Below, one piece after another: positions 1 through 7,607 of a stretch of 15,938 nt of DNA. The stretch is from an uncultured Clostridia bacterium. GTDB taxonomy: Bacteria; Bacillota; Clostridia; Oscillospirales; Ruminococcaceae. The position numbers and the translations under genes are program-made. Below the pieces are notes generated by a model that saw only the letters and a program-made list of their open reading frames with translations, made no database searches and had not been told where the DNA came from. The stretch spans positions 1 through 15,938 of the forward strand of contig CANPWR010000020.1 in NCBI GenBank assembly GCA_947584825.1, written 5' to 3'. Position 1 is the first letter of the stretch. Each line of letters opens with the position of its first letter.

Positions 1-2
1 TT

Positions 3-59
3 GCCGTAGCATTTATGTTCTTTACAGTCAGAGTGCTTGAAAAACGCCGTTGGGCTTAA
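3..59 (+). CDS. C-terminal end of ABC-2 type permease (GldF-like), partial
   Basis: An open frame enters from the left edge and stops with TAA at 57-59. The 18 visible residues end in FFTVRVLEKRRWA, the usual end of ABC-2 membrane permeases of the GldF type: a last membrane helix, then a basic cytoplasmic tip. The next gene is GldG-like and its Shine-Dalgarno overlaps this stop codon, so the two are translationally close and form one operon. Only the tail is seen, so the family call rests on this short motif and on the neighbour. Confidence 0.7.
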   Translation, partial: AVAFMFFTVRVLEKRRWA

Positions 60-73
60 AGGAGGTAGCGAAG

Positions 74-1807
74 ATGAGTAATATAGATGAAAAAGATTTT
101 GAACAGCAAGAGCAAACATTACCAGAGTCATCTGAAAATAGCTTGGGATCTGATTTGAATGACGCATCAAATTCTGAAATAAACTCTGTTGATGTCGGGA
201 CTGAAGCCGAGACAGATTTTGAGGCTAATGAGATTACAGACATTTCAGATGTTAAAGAGGAGATGTTTGATGATAAGGCTGAGGTTAAGCCTAAAAAAGC
301 AAAGAAAAACTTCAAAAAGCTGAAGCACGGCACTATGGCTACTGTTTTAACTGTTGTTTTTATAGTTGTTTTGGTACTTGTGAATATTGTTGCGACAAGC
401 TTGTTTGAGAGATTTCCGCTGACTATTGATATGACATCTGACGACTCATACACAATTTCCGATGAAACGGAAGAATATATAAAAGGCGTTGATAAAAAGA
501 TAAAGGTGACGGTTTTATCTGAAGAGAGTGAATTTACTTCTACCTCGAAATATATTCGTCAGTCTAATGAAATATTGAAGAACATAGTTAAAAGCAATAA
601 AAATATTTCCCTTGAATATATAGACCTTCTTTCAAATCCGGAGGTTAAGTCAGAGTATGAGGATTCGCTTTCTGAATATGACATAATAGTTGAGTCAGGT
701 AAAAATCACGAAAGGACAACGGTTGTTCATCCGCAGGACTTAGTTAAATTCTCATCTGATTTTGAAGAATCTTTTCAGCAGAATATGGGAGGAACTCTTG
801 ACTCGTTTATTGAGTATTATGGCGGAATGACCACTATTCAGAATTATCCTGCCGGTGTGGAGAGCAATTGTGCAGAGCAGGCGTTTACATCTGCAATTTT
901 AAAGGTGACTGACGCAAATCCTGTTACTGTTACGTTCCTTACAGGAAGAAAAGAGCTGGCATCGCTTTCCTATTTCCAAAGCCTTCTTGATGCAAACGGA
1001 TATATGGTGAACAGCATTAACATAACGACGCAGGATATTCCTGAAGAGACAAATCTTATTGTAATGGGCGCTCCGAGTGTTGATTATACCGCAGGTGAAG
1101 TTGAAAAGGTATCATCATTCATGGAAAATGGAGGAAAGCTTGAAAAGAATCTTCTTTATATCGAAAGTGTTCAGCAGCCTGACACCCCGAATATCGACGA
1201 GTTTTTAGAGGAATATGGCATAAAATTCAGAGATGAGTTTGTATATGACTCAGACGGAGAAAATGCAAGCAACGGATATGTTTTTATGGAGCGTGCAAGC
1301 GATAATTTTATGGACGACATAAAAGACGATTCGCTGAGACTGTTTACTAATCTTTATACAAAGCCGATTACTATAGATTATAATAACAAGGAAATGCTGA
1401 CCTGTGAGGCATATATTCAGACATCTGACACCGGATATACAATGGATTCAGAGAATAAAAAGCTTACAAGCGGAGTAACTGTTACAGGTGCAGTAGGTTC
1501 TAAGGCTTCGTATGTTGATAATGAGACAAAGTATAGCAATCTGATAGCTCTGGGTTCTGAGTTTTTCTTGGATGATACAGTGCTGCAGATGTCACAGTAT
1601 TTAAACAGACAATGGATACTTAGTATTGTAAACGGAGTTACAGGAAAATCATCAGGTATTACCATAGAACCAAAGACCGTTGAGGGCGGATTATTTGATT
1701 TGACCAATACGCAGATTAAGGTTCTTGAGTGGGTGTTTATAGTTATCATTCCTGTGATCGTACTTGCAATAGGTATTATAATCTGGTTGAGGAGAAAGAA
1801 CAGATAA
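74..1807 (+). CDS. GldG-like ABC transporter auxiliary protein
   Basis: 577 residues. Start ATG 74 is chosen because AAAGGAGG lies at 58-65; a TTG in frame at 50 would lie upstream of that site. Domains in order: an acidic, poorly ordered cytoplasmic N-terminus (about residues 1-75), a Lys-rich stretch (KPKKAKKNFKKLK), a membrane helix (about 90-110), the FPLTIDMTSDDSYTISDET segment typical of GldG after the first helix (LDLT..K.YSLS.. in relatives), a large extracellular domain, and a C-terminal helix (WVFIVIIPVIVLAIGIIIW) with a basic RRKNR end. GldG proteins accompany an ABC-2 permease and ATPase in gliding-type exporters; in Firmicutes the substrate is not known. It is followed 20 nt later by the DUF4340 gene, the standard neighbour. 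The long acidic leader is unusual for the family. Confidence 0.85.
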   Translation: MSNIDEKDFEQQEQTLPESSENSLGSDLNDASNSEINSVDVGTEAETDFEANEITDISDVKEEMFDDKAEVKPKKAKKNFKKLKHGTMATVLTVVFIVVLVLVNIVATSLFERFPLTIDMTSDDSYTISDETEEYIKGVDKKIKVTVLSEESEFTSTSKYIRQSNEILKNIVKSNKNISLEYIDLLSNPEVKSEYEDSLSEYDIIVESGKNHERTTVVHPQDLVKFSSDFEESFQQNMGGTLDSFIEYYGGMTTIQNYPAGVESNCAEQAFTSAILKVTDANPVTVTFLTGRKELASLSYFQSLLDANGYMVNSINITTQDIPEETNLIVMGAPSVDYTAGEVEKVSSFMENGGKLEKNLLYIESVQQPDTPNIDEFLEEYGIKFRDEFVYDSDGENASNGYVFMERASDNFMDDIKDDSLRLFTNLYTKPITIDYNNKEMLTCEAYIQTSDTGYTMDSENKKLTSGVTVTGAVGSKASYVDNETKYSNLIALGSEFFLDDTVLQMSQYLNRQWILSIVNGVTGKSSGITIEPKTVEGGLFDLTNTQIKVLEWVFIVIIPVIVLAIGIIIWLRRKNR

Positions 1808-1827
1808 GCATTAGGAGAGGAATCTAA

Positions 1828-3348
1828 ATGAATTCTAAAATTAAGAGTATTATAATATGTGCTGTTGTTATTCTTTGTTTGGGTGCTACGCTTCTTGTTC
1901 TGAATTTAACCGGAAACAAGGGTGACAGCTCAAGCGATATATCATCGAGTGTGGCTGACAGTGAGAAAACCATATCTTTGACTGATGATATTGCAAGTGA
2001 TTTAGATAATACCTATGTAAAAACCGTAGAGGTAAAAAATGAGCGGGACAGCTTTACGATAAGTAAGGTCGATAACAAGACCGATGAATGGGAGATAAAG
2101 GCTCTAGACGGCATTGAGCAGTCAAGTACGGTTTATTCAGGATTGACTTCAGTAGCGGCTAGTCTTTCTGCGACAGATATAGCTGAGGAAAATGCTGAAG
2201 ATTTGTCTAAGTACGGACTTGCAAATGCAAAGGCTAAGTTTACCGTTACATTTTCCGATGATAAAAATACAAAGAGAACTTATCTAATTGGGGATATAAC
2301 TCCGAACGATGATGATTACTATTTATGCGAAGAAGGAAAGAATACTGTTTATACAGTATCCTCAGGCTCGCTTTCATACTTTTTCTATACTAAAGAGGAT
2401 TTTATAGACTTAACAATGTTAGAAAAGCCGGCAAGCGATGATGACTATCCTGATTTCATAAAGGAAACTATAAAGTCTAATTCTCTTGATTATGATATGA
2501 TTATCGTAACTCCGGAGGAGTCCTTGAGCTATATGCCGTCTGCCCAGGTTATGACAGAACCGGTATTTGCATACTTAGACGTAACTAACTCGGCAGGTAT
2601 AACTCATGGAATGTGGGGATTATCGGCGACCTCCGCTGTTGCTGCAAAGCCTGATAAGAAAGACTTTAAGAAGTATGGTCTTTCAGATCCTATCACTAAG
2701 GTTATTTTAGAAACAAGTGACGGAACTTATACTTTGTCAATAGGTGATCCTGTTTATGCAAAGGATTCTCAGGGCAAGGAAACCACAACAGTTGAGTCTT
2801 ATTATACTTATTTAGACGGCGTAAGCGGTAAAGATGTTATTTTTCTTGTTTCTGTTAATAGTCTTCCTTGGGTGGGTGCAGAACCGGCAGATTTCATCTC
2901 AACCCTTATGACTTACAACGCGGCAACAGATTTAAAATCAGTCTCTGTAGATGACGGAAAGAAAAAGACCGTATTCAAACTCAAATCGGTAGTAGATACT
3001 GACGCTCAGACTGAAGAGGGTGAGCAGCAGGAAATGATGTTGAGTTCTGTTAAATTAAATGGTAAAGAGCTTAACGTAGAGGCATGGAAAGGTTGGTACC
3101 AGGTTCTGCTTCAGTGTCCGGCATCTGAGATTTATTTCAAGGAGCCTAAAACTAAGTGCTATTTAACGGTCAGCATTAACAGGAATGACGGCGGAAAAGA
3201 TGTTTTGAAGTTCTTTAAAGATACAAACAGAAGAACTATTGTCAAGCTTAACGGAAAAACAAGCTATCGTATAGAAAGCTCTTATGTAAACAAATTGGTA
3301 TCAAGTATGAAGCTTGCAATAGAAGGAAAGGAAATTCAAACTAATTAA
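1828..3348 (+). CDS. DUF4340 domain protein, membrane-anchored
   Basis: 506 residues. ATG 1828 follows AGGAGAGG at 1812-1819. Residues 7-27 are an N-terminal membrane anchor; a Ser/Asp-rich linker follows, then an extracytoplasmic region. Two similar passages fit repeated DUF4340 units: LSKYGLANAKAKFTVTFSDD near residue 130 and FKKYGLSDPITKVILETSDG near 280, each followed by a YLIGD or LSIGDP strand. DUF4340 proteins occur next to GldG-type genes and are thought to be accessory parts of the same exporter; no enzymatic role is established. The gene sits 20 nt after gldG and ends the operon in this window. No convincing hairpin terminator follows in the 80 nt before the next gene. Confidence 0.85.
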   Translation: MNSKIKSIIICAVVILCLGATLLVLNLTGNKGDSSSDISSSVADSEKTISLTDDIASDLDNTYVKTVEVKNERDSFTISKVDNKTDEWEIKALDGIEQSSTVYSGLTSVAASLSATDIAEENAEDLSKYGLANAKAKFTVTFSDDKNTKRTYLIGDITPNDDDYYLCEEGKNTVYTVSSGSLSYFFYTKEDFIDLTMLEKPASDDDYPDFIKETIKSNSLDYDMIIVTPEESLSYMPSAQVMTEPVFAYLDVTNSAGITHGMWGLSATSAVAAKPDKKDFKKYGLSDPITKVILETSDGTYTLSIGDPVYAKDSQGKETTTVESYYTYLDGVSGKDVIFLVSVNSLPWVGAEPADFISTLMTYNAATDLKSVSVDDGKKKTVFKLKSVVDTDAQTEEGEQQEMMLSSVKLNGKELNVEAWKGWYQVLLQCPASEIYFKEPKTKCYLTVSINRNDGGKDVLKFFKDTNRRTIVKLNGKTSYRIESSYVNKLVSSMKLAIEGKEIQTN

Positions 3349-3397
3349 TACAAAATAGTTTAGGACTAATAATAAGACAATTTTCACATTGGATATT

Positions 3398-3406
3398 TGT
3401 TATAAT
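3398..3406 (+). promoter_or_regulatory. Extended -10 promoter for the 96-residue unknown gene
   Basis: TGTTATAAT at 3398-3406 is an extended -10 (TG-N-TATAAT). No good -35 hexamer is visible 16-19 nt upstream, which is normal for this promoter class. Predicted transcript start is near 3413, leaving about 25 nt before the ATG at 3438. Confidence 0.6.
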
Positions 3407-3437
3407 AATCTCAGACCATAGAAAGGGAGTGAACAAT

Positions 3438-3728
3438 ATGGCAACAAAAAAATGCGACTTTTTCACATATAAAGGTTTACCTCTTGTGAGAAAAGGAAGA
3501 GAAATTTACTACGGCAATATGAAGGATGATTATGTTGTTATGATTCAAATACTATCCACTGAGGAAATAAATGGTTTGGACATTGCAAACAGAGTAAGAA
3601 TTTTTAGAATGGCAACAGATGAGAGTCTTCCGCCTAATGAGAGAATAAACAAGACTGCTGAAAAAACAAGTCTTTATGACGCTCTTGATATAGCAAGCGC
3701 ATGGCTTTCTGATTATATTAAAAAGTAA
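3438..3728 (+). CDS. Small protein of unknown function
   Basis: 96 residues, not recognised. ATG 3438 is preferred over the in-frame GTG at 3429 because AAAGGGAG at 3422-3429 sits 8 nt before it and would overlap the GTG. The protein is soluble and mixed alpha/beta by inspection: a Lys/Arg-rich start with FTYKGLPLVRKGREIYYGN, a hydrophobic strand (YVVMIQIL), then helices including SLYDALDIASAWLSDYIKK. There is no signal peptide, membrane helix or metal motif. It has its own extended -10 promoter and a strong terminator, so it is expressed alone between two envelope-related operons. It could be a small regulatory or housekeeping protein; no function can be assigned. Confidence 0.8.
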   Translation: MATKKCDFFTYKGLPLVRKGREIYYGNMKDDYVVMIQILSTEEINGLDIANRVRIFRMATDESLPPNERINKTAEKTSLYDALDIASAWLSDYIKK

Positions 3729-3754
3729 GTTTAAATAAATATTATAGCATAGTT

Positions 3755-3790
3755 AAGGTATTTCGTTATTGGCGGAATACCTTTTATCTT
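3755..3790 (+). terminator. Rho-independent terminator
   Basis: Arms AAGGTATTTCG (3755-3765) and CGGAATACCTT (3773-3783) pair over 11 bp with one G-T wobble around a 7-nt loop, followed by a T-rich run. It ends the small unknown gene and separates it from the MBOAT operon promoter. Confidence 0.85.
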
Positions 3791-3808
3791 TCTTTAGGAA
3801 AAATCACC

Positions 3809-3837
3809 TTGATAAAAGATGCGGTTTATGTTAAAAT
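3809..3837 (+). promoter_or_regulatory. Promoter of the MBOAT-radical SAM-rimM-trmD operon
   Basis: TTGATA (3809-3814), a 17-nt spacer and TAAAAT (3832-3837), with TG at 3829-3830 giving an extended -10. The predicted transcript start is near 3844, which places any start codon at 3819 or 3828 upstream of the mRNA and so supports the TTG start at 3879. Confidence 0.7.
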
Positions 3838-3878
3838 TAAGTGTAATTAAAGAGGCTTTGTATAAAGGAGTATGCGGT

Positions 3879-5249
3879 TTGTTATATTCGGATCTTATAT
3901 TTATATATGGTTTTCTTCCGATAACTATACTGATAACGTTTTTGGACAGAAGTACAGAGTATAAAAATCTTATACTCATATTAACGTCGGTTATTTTTTT
4001 CACATTCGGAAGACCGATGATTACACTGCTTTTGTTTTCAACAGTTGTTTTTGACTACTTATTCGGACTTATAGCAGGATACGGCAGAGAAAAGTGGCTA
4101 AGAGCTCTAGGCTTTTTTTGCTCTATAGTTATGAACTCATCATTGTATATAGTTTTCTGCTGGAACTCCTTATTTAAAAATCTCGGCATTGAACAATTAA
4201 CATTTGCAAAAAAAATTATACCGATTTGTGTTGCCTTTTACACAATAAGAGGAATCTCATATGTTGGAGATGCATATAAGAAAAGAATCAAACCTGAGAA
4301 GAATGTATTCTGCTTGCTTGTTTATATGATAAGCTATCACTTTATGGTTGTAGGTCCTATTGTAAGATACGGTGATATTGCAGATCAGATACGTCACAGA
4401 ACCATTACGGGTCAGAACTTAAACGACGGCTTGAATAGATTTATTATAGGCTTTGCAAAGGTTATGATACTCGGACTCTCATTTGAGAAAATAAAAGAGG
4501 CAGGCTTGAATTTTGCCGAGCTGACGCCTTTTGGCGCTTGGGTAGGAATGCTGGCATTTATCGGGAATATATATTTTCTTTTCACCGGTTATACCGATAT
4601 GGCTTTGGGATTGGGAATCCTTAACGGATTTAAATATAAAGAAAACTTTTCCCCGATTCGTCTGAGCGAATATGTAAGCGGTATTGTAAAAGGCTTCAAC
4701 AAGCTATTGGTAGAGTTCTTTGAGGACTTTTTGGTGGTACCGTTTAAAATGGATAAGGTCGAGTATATATCTGGAGTTTTAATTTCAGGTGTTTTAATTG
4801 GTCTGTGGTATGGCTTCAGCCAGAATTTTTTGATATTAGGATTGTATTTTGCCTTGCTGGTGATAATTGAAAAGTTATTCTTAAAGCGTATATTAGATAA
4901 ACTTCCGAAAATCATAGGATATATTTATACTTTGTTTGCCGTGTTTATGGGTGCGGCAATTGCATATTTCTCAAAACTGGAGGAATTTCTGCACTGGTTT
5001 AAGGCACTGTTTGGTATAGGAACAGATTATATGTGGAGCGTTAATATGAGAAATAAAACGCTTTCTTACTTGTTCTTGGCGATAATAGGTGTGATTATTA
5101 TGATTCCGGGATTCAAAAATATAATAAGGTCACAGATTAAAGTATTTGCAGAAAAAAATGAAAAGAATTATGCTGCTATAAGAATTTCACAAACAGTATG
5201 TATATGTATGTTATTAGTAATGGCAACAGCGGCAAGCATAACAGTTTGA
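3879..5249 (+). CDS. MBOAT-fold membrane protein lacking both family histidines
   Basis: 456 residues from TTG 3879. This start has AAAGGAG at 3864-3870, lies after the predicted transcript start, and gives MLYSDLIFIYGFLPITILIT, the usual N-terminus of the AlgI/DltB-like MBOAT group. About ten hydrophobic segments run along the protein. MBOAT acyltransferases move acyl groups across or at the membrane to surface polymers, and the AlgI group has two conserved histidines. The first lies in FWRRWHxSLSxWFRDYxYIP; here the aligned stretch is IVKGFNKLLVEFFEDFLVVP, with Asn274 in place of His. The second lies in GLWHG; here it is GLWYG, with Tyr311 in place of the catalytic His. The fold signature is otherwise kept and the frame is intact, so this looks like a maintained pseudoenzyme, not a decayed gene. 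The next gene, 27 nt on, resembles the usual acetylation partner. Confidence 0.85.
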   Translation: MLYSDLIFIYGFLPITILITFLDRSTEYKNLILILTSVIFFTFGRPMITLLLFSTVVFDYLFGLIAGYGREKWLRALGFFCSIVMNSSLYIVFCWNSLFKNLGIEQLTFAKKIIPICVAFYTIRGISYVGDAYKKRIKPEKNVFCLLVYMISYHFMVVGPIVRYGDIADQIRHRTITGQNLNDGLNRFIIGFAKVMILGLSFEKIKEAGLNFAELTPFGAWVGMLAFIGNIYFLFTGYTDMALGLGILNGFKYKENFSPIRLSEYVSGIVKGFNKLLVEFFEDFLVVPFKMDKVEYISGVLISGVLIGLWYGFSQNFLILGLYFALLVIIEKLFLKRILDKLPKIIGYIYTLFAVFMGAAIAYFSKLEEFLHWFKALFGIGTDYMWSVNMRNKTLSYLFLAIIGVIIMIPGFKNIIRSQIKVFAEKNEKNYAAIRISQTVCICMLLVMATAASITV

Positions 5250-5276
5250 AATTAATATAAAAGGAACAAGTTTTTA

Positions 5277-6146
5277 ATGAGTAAAAAAAGAAAAAGAAAA
5301 CTTAATAACTCACAAGCTAAAATTAACAGCGGGAAGAGTAATTTCAAGTCAAAGTCCGATGATTATGATTTTGAAAATGCCGTATATCCTGATAATGATC
5401 GCTTGGCAGTTCCGCCTGAGGGGAATCAAACAGATTCATCTGAGGGTGATGTTGTTCTGCGTAAAATAGGAAAGGATGCTGTTATTGGCGAGTATAATTT
5501 TATCAATGTTGCGGTTGTTTTAATACTCATAATGATAATGGGCATCTCATTTGCACTTTTAAGAAATACTGATGAGTATATTGAAAACAATAATAAAATA
5601 TCAACCGAAACTGTACTCAACGGAAAGTTTACAAAAAAGCTGTCAAGAAATTATATGAAAAGACTTCCGGGAAAACAGCTATTGTTTGATGCCAACAGAG
5701 TTTTCTCATATGTTTATGGTCTGGGGAGCTTCAATGATGAGGAAGGATTTGTTTCTGCTGATACGGGGAAGATTATAGGAATAAAAACCTATGATGAGCC
5801 TATTATGGTTACAATGACAACTAAATCTACCGCTCCGACGACTACAACACAATACACAGGCAAAACAACAAACACAACTATTAAAATAAAAGGTTCTGTG
5901 TTTATAGGTCCCGGTCAGCTGACTACTACTAAGAAAACCAAGAAGACTACGACTAAGAAAACAACAAAGAAAACCACTACTACGTCAGCTTCCACAACAA
6001 CGACATTCACGGGTACTACCTGGTCGTTCAAAGGTACAACAACAGTTCCTTCTTCTGCACAGACAACATCACACACAACACTTGTTGAGCCGCCGACAAC
6101 GGCTAACACGACTACCGGAGTGATAAATGAAGAGCAGCAATTTTAG
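5277..6146 (+). CDS. One-pass membrane protein with DHHW-like stub and Thr/Lys-rich tail
   Basis: 289 residues; ATG 5277 with AAGGAA about 11 nt before it. Order: a very basic N-terminus (KKRKRKLN), an acidic/polar linker, a membrane helix at about 74-95 (FINVAVVLILIMIMGISFAL), then an outside segment at about 113-168 with NGKFTKKLSRNYMKRLPGKQLLF and an ending in FVSADTGKIIG. That segment resembles the start of DHHW/AlgJ-type proteins (sGkf...y....fPgR......G....dg.lig), but the SGNH hydrolase domain that should follow is absent. Instead residues 178-283 are rich in Thr, with TTTKK/TTKK units at about 216-237 and few hydrophobics, like a cell-wall-spanning or mucin-like tail. No LPXTG sorting signal is present. 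Its place after an MBOAT gene is the usual one for DHHW partners. The stub assignment is by eye and tentative; the membrane topology and Thr-rich tail are clear. Confidence 0.75.
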   Translation: MSKKRKRKLNNSQAKINSGKSNFKSKSDDYDFENAVYPDNDRLAVPPEGNQTDSSEGDVVLRKIGKDAVIGEYNFINVAVVLILIMIMGISFALLRNTDEYIENNNKISTETVLNGKFTKKLSRNYMKRLPGKQLLFDANRVFSYVYGLGSFNDEEGFVSADTGKIIGIKTYDEPIMVTMTTKSTAPTTTTQYTGKTTNTTIKIKGSVFIGPGQLTTTKKTKKTTTKKTTKKTTTTSASTTTTFTGTTWSFKGTTTVPSSAQTTSHTTLVEPPTTANTTTGVINEEQQF

Positions 6147-7074
6147 ATATTCCGATGACAATAAAAGATACCATACTTATAATTATTATCTCAGGCATAA
6201 GTATGGAATAAAGGTTTTTAAAGTGCCGCTTAATGCAAATTTCGGATGCCCTAATCGAGACGGCACAAAAGGGGTCGGTGGATGCACATATTGTTCAAAT
6301 AAAATGAGCGGTGATTTTGCAGGTGATCCCATTTTGGATATTGAAAGGCAGTACGATTATGTCAGGCAGGTTCTTTTGAAAAAGTGGGATAATGCCAAGT
6401 GTATACCTTATTTTCAGGCGGGAACAAACACATATGCTCCCATAGAGAAGCAAAAGAAACTTTTTGAAAGAGCTATGACTTTCAAAAATGCGGTTGGTCT
6501 TAACATTTCAACACGCGCAGACTGCATCAATGAAGAAATTGCAGATATGCTTTATGATATTTCACAAAATACCGATCTTGAAGTCGAGCTGGGACTTCAG
6601 ACAATTTACGATAAAACGGCAGAGAAAATAAATAGATGTCATACCTATGAGGATTTTCTAAAGGGATATAATATACTCAAAGAGCGAAAAATAAATATTT
6701 GTGTTCATATAATAAACGGGCTACCCGGAGAAACAAAAGATATGATGATTAATACTGCTCAGACAGTAGGAGCTTTGAAACCCCACGGATTAAAAATTCA
6801 TCTTCTTTATATAATTAAAGGAACAAAAATGTATGAACAGTTTTTGAGGGGTGAGGTAAAGGCTCTTGAAAGAGACGAGTATGTCCAGATCGTCTGTGAC
6901 CAGCTTGAGAGGATACCCGAAGACGTTGTTATAGAAAGGGTCACTGGCGATGGAGTTAAAGAGGATCTGATAGCTCCTCTTTGGAGCTTGAAAAAGTTTT
7001 GCGTTATGAATGAAATCGACAAGGAAATGTTAAGAAGAAATTCATATCAAGGAATACTTGTAGGTAAAGATTAA
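6127..7074 (+). CDS. Radical SAM protein of the YhcC family (TIGR01212)
   Basis: 315 residues. ATG 6127 lies inside the end of the preceding gene (20-nt overlap) with GGAG at 6117-6120. The iron-sulfur cluster motif is Cys41-x11-Cys53-x2-Cys56 in FGCPNRDGTKGVGGCTYCSN, the spacing of the YhcC group, which differs from the common CxxxCxxC. Other family marks are the RYHTYNYYLRHKYG start, QAGTNTYAP, LNISTRADC, ELGLQT and HIINGLPGET. The enzyme should bind a 4Fe-4S cluster and cleave S-adenosylmethionine in the cytoplasm; its substrate is not established, though RNA modification is a plausible guess given that rimM and trmD follow. It is 23 nt upstream of rimM in the same operon. Confidence 0.92.
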   Translation: MKSSNFRYSDDNKRYHTYNYYLRHKYGIKVFKVPLNANFGCPNRDGTKGVGGCTYCSNKMSGDFAGDPILDIERQYDYVRQVLLKKWDNAKCIPYFQAGTNTYAPIEKQKKLFERAMTFKNAVGLNISTRADCINEEIADMLYDISQNTDLEVELGLQTIYDKTAEKINRCHTYEDFLKGYNILKERKINICVHIINGLPGETKDMMINTAQTVGALKPHGLKIHLLYIIKGTKMYEQFLRGEVKALERDEYVQIVCDQLERIPEDVVIERVTGDGVKEDLIAPLWSLKKFCVMNEIDKEMLRRNSYQGILVGKD

Positions 7075-7097
7075 TATAGTTTAGTGAGGAACTTCCT

Positions 7098-7607
7098 ATG
7101 AAAAAATATCTCGAAGTTGGAAAAATAGTTTCGGTTCACGGACTCAAAGGCGACGTCAAGGTCGAGCCCTGGTGTAATGAGCCTGAGTTTATTTGTGATT
7201 TTGACAGGCTTTATTCAAAGGACGGTAAAAAGGAGTATGAAATAGAATCGAGCAGGGTCCAGAAAAATATGGTGATAATGAAGCTCAAGGGGGTAGATTC
7301 TGTCGAAGACGGACAGGCTATGAGAAATAAAATCCTGTTTATGGACAGAAACGACGTTGAGCTTGAAGATGGATTTTATTTTTTTCAGGACTTGATTGGT
7401 CTGAACGTTATTGACGCTGACAGTCAAGAGGAGTATGGAAAAATAGAGGATATTTTTCAAACGGGAGCGAACGACGTTTATCAAATTAAGTCCGATGACG
7501 GAAGGTCGTATTATATTCCGGCAATTGCAGATGTTATTGTGAAAACTGATATAGATGACGGGAAAATGTATATAAGACCGCTGGAGGGACTTTTTGATGA
7601 GGATTGA
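7098..7607 (+). CDS. rimM: Ribosome maturation factor RimM
   Basis: 169 residues, normal for the family. ATG 7098 with GAGG at 7085-7088. The N-terminal domain opens with YLEVGKIVSVHGLKGDVKVEPW, matching the RimM GxIvxxhGlkGevkv motif; the C-terminal PRC-barrel starts near residue 95 (YFFQDLIGLNVID) and contains YYIPAIADVIVKTDID, where relatives have the conserved LIPxxxxxV segment. RimM binds ribosomal protein S19 and assists late maturation of the 30S head. It overlaps trmD by 11 nt, the arrangement found in most bacteria. Confidence 0.96.
   Translation: MKKYLEVGKIVSVHGLKGDVKVEPWCNEPEFICDFDRLYSKDGKKEYEIESSRVQKNMVIMKLKGVDSVEDGQAMRNKILFMDRNDVELEDGFYFFQDLIGLNVIDADSQEEYGKIEDIFQTGANDVYQIKSDDGRSYYIPAIADVIVKTDIDDGKMYIRPLEGLFDED

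Noticed and set aside
3819..3878. Longer MBOAT N-terminus beginning at ATG 3819
   Set aside because: It overlaps the predicted promoter and has no ribosome binding site at a usable distance; the TTG at 3879 has both a site and the family N-terminus.
5915..6109. Val-rich open frame on the minus strand
   Set aside because: It is the complement of the Thr/Lys-repeat codons of the plus-strand gene and has no ribosome binding site.
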